Assembly (NCBI RefSeq): GCF_000725345.1
Contig: NZ_CP008852.1
Location: 1,106,001-1,170,000 of the forward strand
Reading direction: 5' to 3'
Length of the DNA stretch: 64,000 bases
Source of the DNA: Pelosinus sp. UFO1
GTDB lineage: Bacteria > Bacillota > Negativicutes > DSM-13327
Both the position numbers and the translations under genes were made by a program. Of the stretch, positions 1-7,877 are shown in pieces. The first letter of the stretch is position 1. Every line of letters begins with the position of its first letter. The notes below the pieces were generated by a model that had not been told where the DNA came from, searched no databases, and saw nothing but the letters and a program-made list of their open reading frames with translations.

Positions 1-358
1 TAGTGGGTTAACGGCTGTTACGGTAGCTATTTTGTTTTTAGTTACTTTGTTTTTTTCCCCGATTGCGAAGATGTTATCAAGTATTCCTTCGGTAACAGCA
101 CCTGCCTTGATTATCGTTGGTTTTTTTATGATGAATGGCTTACGTGATATTGATTGGCAAAACATTGAAGAAGCCTTCCCGGCATTCTTAGTCGTAGCTG
201 CGATGCCACTTACCTATAGTATTGCGACAGGTATTGGCATTGGATTTATCGTCTACCCATTACTAAAATTAATGAGGGGTAAAGGGCGAGAGGTTCATCC
301 GATTTTATATTTATTTATGGTCTTATTTTTTATTCAAATTGGAATCTTAAATCACTAA
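1..358 (+). CDS. NCS2-family purine-type permease, C-terminal part (5' truncated by window)
   Basis: This is the last ~118 codons of an inner-membrane nucleobase permease of the AzgA/GhxP-like NCS2 group; the reading frame is open from base 2, so the gene starts upstream of the window. It aligns along its whole visible length with the C-terminus of the complete permease at 4572-5870, sharing blocks such as [21 protein letters not shown] and [19 protein letters not shown]. Several hydrophobic membrane segments are visible. Members take up adenine, guanine, hypoxanthine or xanthine by proton symport; the substrate cannot be told from this fragment. The gene ends at a strong hairpin shared with the convergent regulator gene. 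The family call is firm; the substrate is not. Confidence 0.85.
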   Translation, partial: SGLTAVTVAILFLVTLFFSPIAKMLSSIPSVTAPALIIVGFFMMNGLRDIDWQNIEEAFPAFLVVAAMPLTYSIATGIGIGFIVYPLLKLMRGKGREVHPILYLFMVLFFIQIGILNH

Positions 359-361
359 TAG

Positions 362-418
362 GAAAAAAGAACAGCTAGTTGAACTCTACTTCTCGTGGAG
401 ATCAGCTAGCTGTTTTTT
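362..418. terminator. bidirectional intrinsic terminator
   Basis: A stem of AACAGCTAG (370-378) with CTAGCTGTT (406-414) is followed by a T run on the plus strand and preceded by an A run that serves the minus strand. It lies between the convergent permease and Crp/Fnr genes. Confidence 0.8.
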
Positions 419-419
419 G

Positions 420-1130
420 TTAAAGTGAGTAACTCCTAAGTTTATCGAGAAGTAGGATTTGTTTCGGACTATTGATTTTTATAAATCCTTCTGCCTGTAG
501 TTTAGAAATTTTACGGCTTAAGGTCTCGCGAGTAGTACCGAATAGGCTAGCTAGCTCATGTCTTGGCAAATTAATGGTGAGTCGGATGCCTTGAGGTGTA
601 ATGACTCCCTCTTTTTCTCCCATAATGCGCAGCCACGTAATTAATCGTTGCTCAATGGTTTGTAATGAAAGATTACTAATAAATTTTTCAGCGTTGGCAA
701 GTCTTTCCGTTAGAGCATGCATCACACCTGCCGAAATTTCCGCGTTTTCCCTCATAATGTTTTTCAGGTCATCTCGGAAAAGTAGACAAATCCCTGTATC
801 TTCCAATGTCTCAGCATTAAGAAGATAGTGCTGTTCATCCATTAATAATGCTAACTCTCCAAAGAAATCTCCAGGTTCTAATAGACGTACAATTTGTTGG
901 CGACCATCCTCTGACATTTCATATACCTTTACCCGTCCGTAACGCACAATGTAAAGATGCTTGGCGATGTCTCCTTTGTTGAAGAGTATTGTACCCTTAT
1001 GATAATTTTTCTTTTTAATTAGCGTATTAATTTTTTGTAATTCATTGATGTTGAGCATCTTAAAGATAGGTACGATACTAGCGCAAATGTGTTCTGTTTG
1101 GTCTATACAATTATGCATATGATACCTCAA
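420..1130 (-). CDS. Crp/Fnr-family transcriptional regulator
   Basis: A 236-residue regulator with an N-terminal cyclic-nucleotide-type beta-barrel (about residues 25-140, including GDFFGELALL), a dimerisation helix and a C-terminal winged helix. The recognition helix reads TTRETLSRKI; the E-x-x-S-R pattern is the one FNR uses to read TTGAT half-sites. Two cysteines near the N-terminus (C8, C16) and another in the barrel recall FNR-type sensors, but their spacing differs from the E. coli iron-sulfur motif, so the signal sensed (oxygen, NO or redox) is uncertain. It is divergent from ric-fprA, whose promoter carries a matching box, so it probably controls that NO/oxygen defence operon. A repeat of part of that box lies just upstream of its own start, which suggests autoregulation. 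Confidence 0.88.
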   Translation of the reverse strand: MRYHMHNCIDQTEHICASIVPIFKMLNINELQKINTLIKKKNYHKGTILFNKGDIAKHLYIVRYGRVKVYEMSEDGRQQIVRLLEPGDFFGELALLMDEQHYLLNAETLEDTGICLLFRDDLKNIMRENAEISAGVMHALTERLANAEKFISNLSLQTIEQRLITWLRIMGEKEGVITPQGIRLTINLPRHELASLFGTTRETLSRKISKLQAEGFIKINSPKQILLLDKLRSYSL

Positions 1131-1142
1131 TTGATTTATATA
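1130..1142. promoter_or_regulatory. possible partial FNR-like half-site
   Basis: The 12-mer ATTGATTTATAT at 1130-1141 repeats the left part of the FNR-like box at 1197-1210. It sits at the start of the Crp/Fnr gene, so it could mediate autoregulation. The second half-site is missing, so this is weak. Confidence 0.3.
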
Positions 1143-1196
1143 TTCTTTTCTCTATTATAACTTGCATTGTTTAGGGCATAAAGTTAATTTTGAAAA

Positions 1197-1210
1197 TTGA
1201 TTTATATCAC
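1197..1210 (+). promoter_or_regulatory. FNR-like operator in the ric promoter
   Basis: TTGAT-TTAT-ATCAC matches the FNR consensus TTGAT-N4-ATCAA in 9 of 10 defined bases. A -10-like TATGAT lies at 1233-1238. If transcription starts about 7 bases after it (near 1245), the box centre is at about -41.5, the classic class II activator position. No good -35 is present, as expected for an activated promoter. Confidence 0.6.
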
Positions 1211-1296
1211 TTTTTTTAATCGGAATAGATAGTATGATTAAATCAAAGTTGTGGGAGATACTGTAGTTAAATAGATTATTTTGGAGGTAAGGAATT

Positions 1297-2010
1297 ATGG
1301 AAAAGAAATTTACATCTAGTCAGGCTGTGGGTGCTATTGTTGCAGAGTTCCCTCAAGCGGCTGAAATTTTTAAAGGATATAGAATCGACTTTTGTTGCGG
1401 TGGCGACAAAACGCTAAAACTAGCAGTACAAGAATTAGGTCTTGATGAGAATACTGTATTAGAACAATTAAACCAAACCTATAGTAAAACAGTAAATCAA
1501 AGTAAAAAAAGTGATGAAGTCGATTGGCGTAAGGAGTCCTTTACCACTCTTGTAGATCATATTGTTAATACACATCATCTGTACTTACAAAAAGAACTGC
1601 CACAAATCAGTGAATTTGTAACAAAAATCTTACGTGTTCATGGTCAAAATCATAGTGAATTAACGAGGGTACATAAATTGTTCCATACGTTAAAAATGGA
1701 ATTGGAGCAACATCTGATCAAAGAAGAGGAGATACTGTTTCCTCTTATAAAAGAATATGAAAAGAATCCATCCGATCAGTTACTTGATAAAATTAAACAG
1801 GTGACCAATGATATTGAAGAAGAGCATGAGCAAGCAGGGGATATTATAAAAGAACTGCGTAACATTACCAAACAATATGAGTTGCCCGCGAATACTTGTA
1901 CAACCTATCAACTTGCATATCAAAAATTAGAGGAAATGGAGTCGGATATTTTTCAACACATTCATTTGGAAAATAATATTCTTCATCCCCGTTTGCAAGG
2001 CAGAATTTAA
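1297..2010 (+). CDS. ric: iron-sulfur cluster repair di-iron protein Ric/ScdA/YtfE
   Basis: A 237-residue protein with the two family domains in order: an N-terminal ScdA_N (DUF542) domain with the motif RIDFCCGGDKTL (about residues 29-40), and a C-terminal hemerythrin-like four-helix bundle whose spaced histidines and glutamates (HHLYLQ, HKLFHTLKMELEQHLIKEEE, EEEHEQAG, HIHLENNILHP) would bind the di-iron centre. Family members restore iron-sulfur clusters damaged by nitric oxide or oxidants, in the cytoplasm. The start is set by GGAGGTAAGG. It lies 72 bases before the flavodiiron gene with no terminator between, so the two likely form one stress operon under the divergent FNR-type regulator. 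Confidence 0.93.
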   Translation: MEKKFTSSQAVGAIVAEFPQAAEIFKGYRIDFCCGGDKTLKLAVQELGLDENTVLEQLNQTYSKTVNQSKKSDEVDWRKESFTTLVDHIVNTHHLYLQKELPQISEFVTKILRVHGQNHSELTRVHKLFHTLKMELEQHLIKEEEILFPLIKEYEKNPSDQLLDKIKQVTNDIEEEHEQAGDIIKELRNITKQYELPANTCTTYQLAYQKLEEMESDIFQHIHLENNILHPRLQGRI

Positions 2011-2082
2011 AGGATCTAATAAGAGAGAATAGAGTGAGAAATAATAATTTCTAAAGATGAATAACAGTATGGGGGAATAAAG

Positions 2083-3273
2083 ATGAGCTTTAAAATTAGA
2101 GACGGTCTTACATGGGTAGGGAAAATTGACTGGGAATTACGGACATTCCATGGTGAAGAATATTCGACTCACAAAGGGACGTCTTATAATTCTTATTTGA
2201 TTCAGGACGAGAAGACAGTGTTACTAGATACAGTTTGGATGCCCTTTGCCCACGAATTTATTCAGAACTTAGAACGCGAAATTCCGTTAACAAAAATTGA
2301 TGCTCTTGTCATTACTCATGGTGAAGTTGATCATAGTGGAGCCTTACCTGAACTAATGGAAAAAATTCCTAATGTACCTATTTACTGCACAGCCAATGCG
2401 GTGAAATCCTTAAAGGGACAATATCATCAGGAGTGGAATTTTAAAATAGTTAAGACTGGGGATAGGTTGAATTTAGGTTCAAAAGAACTCATCTTTGTAG
2501 AAGCACCAATGCTACATTGGCCCGATACCATGTTTGCCTATATGACAAGTGATAATATCTTGTTTAGTAGCGATGCCTTCGGTCAGCATTATGCATCAGC
2601 ACTCATGTACAATGATCTTGTGGACCAAGGAGAATTGTACCAGGAATGCACAAAATATTATGCTAATATTTTGACTCCTCTAAGTAAATTTGTTGATAAA
2701 AAGATCAAGGAAGTTGTAGGCCTGAATCTACCAGTTGATATGATTTGTTCTAGTCATGGCGTTATTTGGCGCGATAACCCATTACAAATTGTTACTCAAT
2801 ATGCTAAGTGGGCCCTAGATTACCAAGAGAATCAAATTACCATCATATATGATACTATGTGGAATGGCACCCGCCGCATGGCCGAGGAAATTGCCCAAGG
2901 AATACAGTCAGTAGATGATACAGTAGTTGTAAAGTTATTTAATAGTGCAAAATCGGATAAAAATGATATTATTAGTGAAGTGTTTAAATCAAAAGCAATT
3001 ATTCTGGGTTCTCCCACGGTTTACAAAGGAGTATTGTCCTCTATTGCAGGAATTATGGAAGAAATAAAAGGTTTGAATTTTAAAAATAAGAAAGCTGCTG
3101 CCTTTGGTGCTTATGGATGGAGTGGGGAAGGGACTAAGGTTTTATCTAGTTTACTGCAAAGCAGTGGTTTTACCTTAGTCAATGACGGATTGCGTGAACT
3201 ATGGAATCCAGACGAGCAGGCTATTGAAAATTGTAAAAAATTTGGTAGGGACTTCCTCGCAATGATCAAATAA
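2083..3273 (+). CDS. fprA: flavodiiron protein (oxygen / nitric oxide reductase) FprA
   Basis: A 396-residue A-type flavoprotein. Residues ~1-250 form a metallo-beta-lactamase-fold di-iron domain with the signature HGEVDHSG (H-x-E-x-D-H) and further ligand regions MLHWPD, SSDAFGQH and SSHGVIWR. Residues ~255-396 form a flavodoxin domain (IIYDTMWNGTRRMAEEIAQG, GSPTVYKG, GAYGWSGEG) that binds FMN. The length is that of the simple class A enzymes, with no extra rubredoxin domain. Such proteins reduce oxygen to water or NO to nitrous oxide using electrons from rubredoxin, protecting anaerobes. The pairing with ric supports NO or oxygen detoxification. The AGTATGGGGGAATAAAG ribosome site fits the start. 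Confidence 0.93.
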   Translation: MSFKIRDGLTWVGKIDWELRTFHGEEYSTHKGTSYNSYLIQDEKTVLLDTVWMPFAHEFIQNLEREIPLTKIDALVITHGEVDHSGALPELMEKIPNVPIYCTANAVKSLKGQYHQEWNFKIVKTGDRLNLGSKELIFVEAPMLHWPDTMFAYMTSDNILFSSDAFGQHYASALMYNDLVDQGELYQECTKYYANILTPLSKFVDKKIKEVVGLNLPVDMICSSHGVIWRDNPLQIVTQYAKWALDYQENQITIIYDTMWNGTRRMAEEIAQGIQSVDDTVVVKLFNSAKSDKNDIISEVFKSKAIILGSPTVYKGVLSSIAGIMEEIKGLNFKNKKAAAFGAYGWSGEGTKVLSSLLQSSGFTLVNDGLRELWNPDEQAIENCKKFGRDFLAMIK

Positions 3274-3343
3274 AAGCAGGAAAAATAGATAGATATCGTG
3301 AAGAGTAACTAATCATAAATTTCTTGATGCAGGAGGATGGATT

Positions 3344-3499
3344 TTGTCTGATATTATTACTCTTCTATTAATGATAGGTGTACCGTTTTTTTTATTTTTA
3401 GCAGTGAAAAAAAGAGTAAAGCAAGAGAGTAGCTGGAGATTATATGCAGGTGTAGCTGCAGGCATTTTTGTATTACTAATTATTATTGCAAAAATGTAA
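3344..3499 (+). CDS. small two-helix membrane protein (51 aa)
   Basis: A short gene starting with TTG at 3344, seven bases after the strong ribosome site AGGAGG (3331-3336). The product is a hydrophobic segment (IITLLLMIGVPFFLFLA), a charged loop (KKRVKQESSWR) and a second hydrophobic segment (AGVAAGIFVLLIIIAKM), so two membrane passes. No family is recognised. It follows fprA by 70 bases without an evident terminator and is followed at once by one, so it is probably the last gene of the ric-fprA transcript. The ribosome site, clean hydrophobic pattern and terminator support a real gene; the function is unknown. Confidence 0.6.
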   Translation: MSDIITLLLMIGVPFFLFLAVKKRVKQESSWRLYAGVAAGIFVLLIIIAKM

Positions 3500-3506
3500 A
3501 TAAGAT

Positions 3507-3547
3507 CAAACATTGACTTTTTAGCAATAGTCAATGTTTGTTTTGTT
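3507..3547 (+). terminator. intrinsic terminator
   Basis: CAAACATTGAC (3507-3517) pairs with GTCAATGTTTG (3530-3540), followed by TTTTGTT. It closes the ric-fprA-small ORF unit. Confidence 0.75.
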
Positions 3548-3651
3548 ACTTTTATGGATATCAGCAGGGAAAGATTGGGGAATGTAGAAAGAGAATAGAT
3601 AGATTCATTATTGAAAAATGGTTTATGTAAATGAAATAGGAGGCTATAGAA

Positions 3652-4431
3652 ATGAAAACATTACAGAATAAAATTGTATTCATTAGCGGTGCCAGCAGCG
3701 GCATTGGTAAGGCTTGTGCTGAATTATTTGCCCAGGCAGGGGCAAAATTAATCCTGTGTGCAAGAAGTGTTGAAAAAGTACAAGAAATAGCTGATGCATT
3801 GAAGGTTCAGTACCAAGCAGATGCATTAGCTTTAAAACTTGATGTCCAAGATAAGAATGCAGTAAACCAGGTAGTGGATACATTGCCTTCGGAATGGAAG
3901 AAAATCGATATTCTAGTCAATAATGCAGGCTTGGCTCGCGGCTTAGAAAAACTACATCAAGGTGATGTGGAAGATTGGGAAGCGATGATTGACACCAACG
4001 TTAAGGGGTTATTGTATCTGACGAGGAAGATTGTTCCTCAAATGTTAGAGAATAAAGTGAATGGGCACGTCATTAATATTGGTTCCATTGCTGGCATTCA
4101 TGCTTATCCAGGTGGTGCAGTCTATTGTGCTACAAAATCAGCAGTCAAATTTTTAAGTGATGGACTTAGAATGGATGTGGTAGATACACCTATCAGAGTC
4201 ACTAATATTCAGCCGGGTATGGTGGAAACCAACTTCAGTGTAATCCGGTTTCATGGTGACCAAGGAAAAGCTGATAATGTATATGCTGGCATTAAACCTC
4301 TTGTTGCAGAGGATATTGCGGATATTGTTGTTTATGCAGCCAGCGCACCAGCTCACGTTCAAATTTGCGAAGTAACAGTTACACCTACCAACCAAGCTAC
4401 GGGTGGTGTCTTACATAAAGAGAAAAAGTAA
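3652..4431 (+). CDS. SDR-family NAD(P)-dependent oxidoreductase, YdfG-like
   Basis: A 259-residue classical short-chain dehydrogenase. The Rossmann glycine motif is SGASSGIG near the N-terminus, the structural motif NNAG follows at about residue 90, and the catalytic Ser-Tyr-x3-Lys set is GSIAGIHAYPGGAVYCATK. The C-terminal VTNIQPGMVETNFSVIRF block and overall length resemble YdfG-type enzymes, which oxidise 3-hydroxy acids such as serine or allo-threonine. That substrate assignment is by family resemblance only. AGGAGG sets the start. The gene is monocistronic, with a terminator directly after it. Confidence 0.85.
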   Translation: MKTLQNKIVFISGASSGIGKACAELFAQAGAKLILCARSVEKVQEIADALKVQYQADALALKLDVQDKNAVNQVVDTLPSEWKKIDILVNNAGLARGLEKLHQGDVEDWEAMIDTNVKGLLYLTRKIVPQMLENKVNGHVINIGSIAGIHAYPGGAVYCATKSAVKFLSDGLRMDVVDTPIRVTNIQPGMVETNFSVIRFHGDQGKADNVYAGIKPLVAEDIADIVVYAASAPAHVQICEVTVTPTNQATGGVLHKEKK

Positions 4432-4446
4432 ATAGATTGCAAAGAG

Positions 4447-4482
4447 AGCCATCTAAACAGAAATGTTTAGGTGGTTTTTTTA
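4447..4482 (+). terminator. intrinsic terminator
   Basis: CCATCTAAACA (4449-4459) pairs with TGTTTAGGTGG (4464-4474), followed by TTTTTTT. It ends the SDR gene. Confidence 0.8.
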
Positions 4483-4571
4483 GTATATACATACTAAGTG
4501 ATATATGATAAAATAAATTTCGGCCTTTTGGCCAAAATACATAATGAGAAAAAAGAATAGAGGTGTTCTAA

Positions 4572-5870
4572 TTGAGTTCATGGTTTCGACTAGAAGAGCG
4601 GGGAACTACGATATCGACTGAAATCATTGCTGGTATCACTACTTTTTTAACAATGGTGTATATTGTCATCGTAAATCCTGCTGTTTTACATATTGCTGGC
4701 ATGGATTTTGATGGTGTATTTATGGCGACCATTTTAGCCAGTGCCTTAGCAACCTTAATTATGGGGATATTTGCTAATTATCCCATTGCGATAGCACCAG
4801 GCATGGGGATGAATGCATACTTTTCCTATAGTGTTGTATTGGCAAGTGGACATTCTTGGCAGGTAGCACTAGGAGCTGTATTTATAACAGGAATTATATT
4901 CCTATTGCTTTCCTTAACCAAATTTCGTTATGTTCTTATTGATTCCATCCCTACAAGCTTAAAACATGCAATTACTGCAGGTATTGGTTTATTTATCTCT
5001 TTTATTGGGCTACAAAATGCGAAGATTGTGGTTGCCTCCCCAGCAACCTTGGTAACATTAGGTAACTTAGGTGAACCAATTACCTTTATGTCAATCGTTG
5101 GTCTTGTGATTGCCCTAGTCTTAATGGTCTATCGTGTCAAAGGTGCTATATTTGTTGGTATGCTTATTACTTCCGCCATTGCCTATTTTCGAGGTATGTT
5201 AGTATTGCCAGATAGTTTATTTATGGTGCCCCATGGTATTGTAAATACTGCGTGGCAAATGAATGTGGCAGGTGTATTTGAGCAAGGACTCTATGCAGTG
5301 GTATTTACATTTCTGCTTATTACTTTATTTGATACGACAGGCACTATGTTGGGCGTAGCTGAACAGGCAGGGTTATTAAAAGATGGTAAATTCCCTCGTG
5401 TACGAGGAGCTCTCTTAGCCGATGCCGTAGGTACCACAGTAGGAGCTGCTTTAGGCACGAGTCCAACTTCTGCCTATATCGAATCAAGTTCGGGCGTTGC
5501 CGTAGGAGGACGCACAGGCTTGACGGCTGTAGTAACTGCTATCCTGTTACTAGTTACCTTGTTTTTTGCACCTGTAGCAAAAATGTTAGCGAGTATACCA
5601 GCTGTTACGGCACCCGCTTTGATTATTGTTGGGTTCTTCATGATGGAAGGATTACGCAATATTGATTGGAACGATTTGGAGGAGGCTTTTCCTGCGTTTT
5701 TAATTGTGATTGCCATGCCTTTAACTTATAGCATTGCTACAGGCATTGGTATTGGGTTTATTGTATATCCCATTTTAAAGGTACTGCGGGGAAAAGCAGG
5801 TGCAGTTCACCCTATATTATATGTATTTGCAATATTGTTTTTCATACAGCTAGGCTTTTTTAGCCATTGA
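4572..5870 (+). CDS. NCS2-family guanine/hypoxanthine-type permease
   Basis: A complete 432-residue polytopic membrane protein of the AzgA/PbuG-like NCS2 group. The N-terminus ([28 protein letters not shown]) is the typical AzgA start, [10 protein letters not shown] is in the first half, and [16 protein letters not shown] is the conserved substrate-site helix, followed by [24 protein letters not shown]. It imports purine bases across the inner membrane; the exact base is not visible. Translation starts at TTG (4572) after AGGTG. The C-terminal third is closely similar to the truncated permease at 1-358, showing a local duplication. No purine riboswitch was seen upstream, only a GGCC-TTTT-GGCC palindrome at 4523-4534. 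Confidence 0.9.
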   Translation: MSSWFRLEERGTTISTEIIAGITTFLTMVYIVIVNPAVLHIAGMDFDGVFMATILASALATLIMGIFANYPIAIAPGMGMNAYFSYSVVLASGHSWQVALGAVFITGIIFLLLSLTKFRYVLIDSIPTSLKHAITAGIGLFISFIGLQNAKIVVASPATLVTLGNLGEPITFMSIVGLVIALVLMVYRVKGAIFVGMLITSAIAYFRGMLVLPDSLFMVPHGIVNTAWQMNVAGVFEQGLYAVVFTFLLITLFDTTGTMLGVAEQAGLLKDGKFPRVRGALLADAVGTTVGAALGTSPTSAYIESSSGVAVGGRTGLTAVVTAILLLVTLFFAPVAKMLASIPAVTAPALIIVGFFMMEGLRNIDWNDLEEAFPAFLIVIAMPLTYSIATGIGIGFIVYPILKVLRGKAGAVHPILYVFAILFFIQLGFFSH

Positions 5871-5872
5871 TA

Positions 5873-5914
5873 GAAAGAGAGTATTAGACGAAATCATGCT
5901 AATACTCTCTTTCT
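5873..5914 (+). terminator. intrinsic terminator
   Basis: GAAAGAGAGTATTAG (5873-5887) pairs with CTAATACTCTCTTTC (5899-5913). It ends the permease gene; the T-rich side is within the stem. Confidence 0.7.
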
Positions 5915-6002
5915 TGAAGGTAATCCTTATAGAGTATTTCCAGGAAATACGGCAAATGATTTCCCAATAATAAGGCATATGGTATGAAATAGTTGTACAA
6001 AC

Positions 6003-6011
6003 TGGTATAAT
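6003..6011 (+). promoter_or_regulatory. extended -10 promoter of the DEAD-box helicase
   Basis: TGG-TATAAT is an extended -10 element 40 bases before the helicase start. No clear -35 is present, which extended -10 promoters tolerate. Confidence 0.45.
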
Positions 6012-6050
6012 GACGAATAATCCAGAAGGATGAAGAAGAGGTGTTTTAAA

Positions 6051-7391
6051 ATGGCGGATTTTAGTTCCCTAGGTATTAGACCAGAAATTAATGTTATATT
6101 GGCACAAAGCGGCATTACCGTACCAACGGATATACAAATACAGGCGATTCCTGTTTTACTGGCAGGTAAGGATGTTGTCGGACAATCTCAAACAGGTACA
6201 GGAAAAACGTTGGCATTTGTGCTGCCAATTTTAGAGAAAATTGAAGTGAATAAACCCATCGTACAAGCTTTAATCATTACTCCAACGAGAGAATTAGCCC
6301 TTCAAATTACGCAGGAAGTAACCAAATTGGCGGATAAGCTAGGAGTTCAAGTATTATCTGTATATGGAGGGCAAGATGTAGATCGACAAATTAAGAAACT
6401 AAAAAGTGGTGCTCAAATTGTAATAGGTACTCCTGGTCGCTTAATGGATCATTTACGACGCAAAACTATTTATCTTTCAGGGGTAAGTAAGCTAGTATTA
6501 GATGAAGCGGATCAAATGCTACATATGGGATTTTTGGATGATGTGGAGGAATTAGTTCGTCAAACATCTCCCAAACGGCAAACTATGCTCTTTTCAGCAA
6601 CTATGCCTTCTAAGGTTCGTGGTTTAGCAGATCGTTATATGCGAAAACCCGTTGATATTCGGGTGCAAACCCCTAATATTACATTAGACGAAATCAAACA
6701 AATCATGGTAGAGGTTCCAGAACCAGAAAAGATGGCAAAGCTATGTACCATGATTGACGAATATCGCCCTTACTTGGCTATCGTTTTTTGTCATACAAAG
6801 CAGCGTGCCACGGCTGTGAATATAGCCCTTTCCCAGAAAGGGTATGATACAGATGAACTTCATGGAGATTTGTCTCAGGCAAAACGTGAGCAGGTTATGA
6901 GACGTTTTCGTGAGGCCAAGATTCAGATCTTAGTAGCAACGGATATTGCGGCTAGAGGATTGGATGTAGAAGGGATTACTCATGTATTTAATTATGATAT
7001 TCCACATGATGTTGATAGCTACATTCATCGTATTGGACGAACAGGACGTGCAGGACAAACTGGTATGGCAATCACTCTTATAGATCCTCATGAGCAACCT
7101 TATGTGCGCCTCATTGAACAAGGGATCAGTGCATCCATTGAAAAACATAAAGTAAGTGGTCAAAGAGTAATTAGTAAAGATAAGAGAAGAGTTTTCCAAG
7201 ACAAGAGAGAAGATCAAACAAAAGTAAGAGGAGAAAAAAAGGAAAATCCATTTATCCTGGGAAAACCGGAGAAAAAAAAGCCAGTTGGTCACAGTGGGGC
7301 TAATATAAGAAGCCGACGTAAACCAAAGGATACTGAAAAGTCCAATCAGCAGTACCAAGGCAAAAGCAAAGGCAAGAAAAGTAGAGCTTGA
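6051..7391 (+). CDS. DEAD-box ATP-dependent RNA helicase (CshA-like)
   Basis: A 446-residue RNA helicase. The ATG at 6051 is chosen because AGAAGAGGTG precedes it at good spacing, unlike the in-frame ATG at 6030. Motifs run in canonical order: Q motif region (FSSLGIRPEINVILAQSGI), motif I QTGTGKT, motif Ia PTRELA, motif II LDEADQM, motif III SAT, and motif VI HRIGRTGRAG. The last ~75 residues are a lysine- and arginine-rich disordered tail (KKENPFILGKPEKKKP), typical of RNA-binding extensions. These enzymes unwind structured RNA in mRNA decay, ribosome assembly and cold adaptation. It is apparently monocistronic or shares a transcript with the small VOC gene 55 bases downstream. Confidence 0.93.
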   Translation: MADFSSLGIRPEINVILAQSGITVPTDIQIQAIPVLLAGKDVVGQSQTGTGKTLAFVLPILEKIEVNKPIVQALIITPTRELALQITQEVTKLADKLGVQVLSVYGGQDVDRQIKKLKSGAQIVIGTPGRLMDHLRRKTIYLSGVSKLVLDEADQMLHMGFLDDVEELVRQTSPKRQTMLFSATMPSKVRGLADRYMRKPVDIRVQTPNITLDEIKQIMVEVPEPEKMAKLCTMIDEYRPYLAIVFCHTKQRATAVNIALSQKGYDTDELHGDLSQAKREQVMRRFREAKIQILVATDIAARGLDVEGITHVFNYDIPHDVDSYIHRIGRTGRAGQTGMAITLIDPHEQPYVRLIEQGISASIEKHKVSGQRVISKDKRRVFQDKREDQTKVRGEKKENPFILGKPEKKKPVGHSGANIRSRRKPKDTEKSNQQYQGKSKGKKSRA

Positions 7392-7446
7392 CAAGGTCTT
7401 ACTCTATTCTTATATAATATAATTAGTAAATAAAGGAGGTCGGGTT

Positions 7447-7809
7447 ATGAATTTTAAATTTGCTCATAACAATCTAAATGTTTTAGATTTGAAAAAAAGC
7501 ATGGAGTTTTACGAAAAAGCTCTGGGACTTGTAGAAACAGCAAGACGGGAAAAGGAAAATTTCACTCTCGTTTTTTTGGGTGATAACCAAACACCACATA
7601 AGCTAGAATTAACTTGGTTGAAAGATCGAACCACTTCCTATAACCTAGGGGACAATGAAATCCATCTTGCCTTTATTACCGATGATATGGAAAAAGCTCA
7701 TGCTTTACATAAAGAAATGGATTGTATTTGCTATGAAAATAAGGCAATGGGTATTTATTTTATCCAAGATCCAGATGGATACTGGCTAGAAATCGTGCCC
7801 CAAAGATAA
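7447..7809 (+). CDS. VOC-family protein, glyoxalase I-like
   Basis: A 120-residue single-chain vicinal-oxygen-chelate protein starting 5 bases after AAAGGAGGT. It has the two beta-alpha-beta-beta-beta repeats expected: NNLNVLDLKKSMEFYEKALGL at the N-terminus, and HLAFITDDMEKAH then YFIQDPDGYWLEIV at the C-terminus. The conserved metal-ligand positions look filled (H8, E54 in LELTWL, H74, E116), as in lactoylglutathione lyases, so a glyoxalase I activity on methylglyoxal adducts is plausible. Firmicutes often lack glutathione, so another thiol or another reaction is possible. A strong terminator follows. Confidence 0.8.
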   Translation: MNFKFAHNNLNVLDLKKSMEFYEKALGLVETARREKENFTLVFLGDNQTPHKLELTWLKDRTTSYNLGDNEIHLAFITDDMEKAHALHKEMDCICYENKAMGIYFIQDPDGYWLEIVPQR

Positions 7810-7828
7810 TAGAAGACTTAAAATGAAA

Positions 7829-7868
7829 AAAACGACAGGTTGTTAGATAACAGCCTGTCGTTTTTTTG
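7829..7868. terminator. intrinsic terminator between convergent genes
   Basis: AACGACAGGTTGTT (7831-7844) pairs with AACAGCCTGTCG (7849-7860) around a short loop, flanked by an A run on the left and TTTTTTT on the right, so it can serve both strands. Confidence 0.85.
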
Positions 7869-7877
7869 TGTACTTCT

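Noticed and set aside
4501-4571. Purine riboswitch before the complete permease
   Set aside because: The short leader lacks the conserved purine-aptamer loops; only a GGCC palindrome is present.
6930-7394. 154-residue minus-strand open frame
   Set aside because: It lies wholly antisense to the helicase, whose motifs are certain; no ribosome site or family features.
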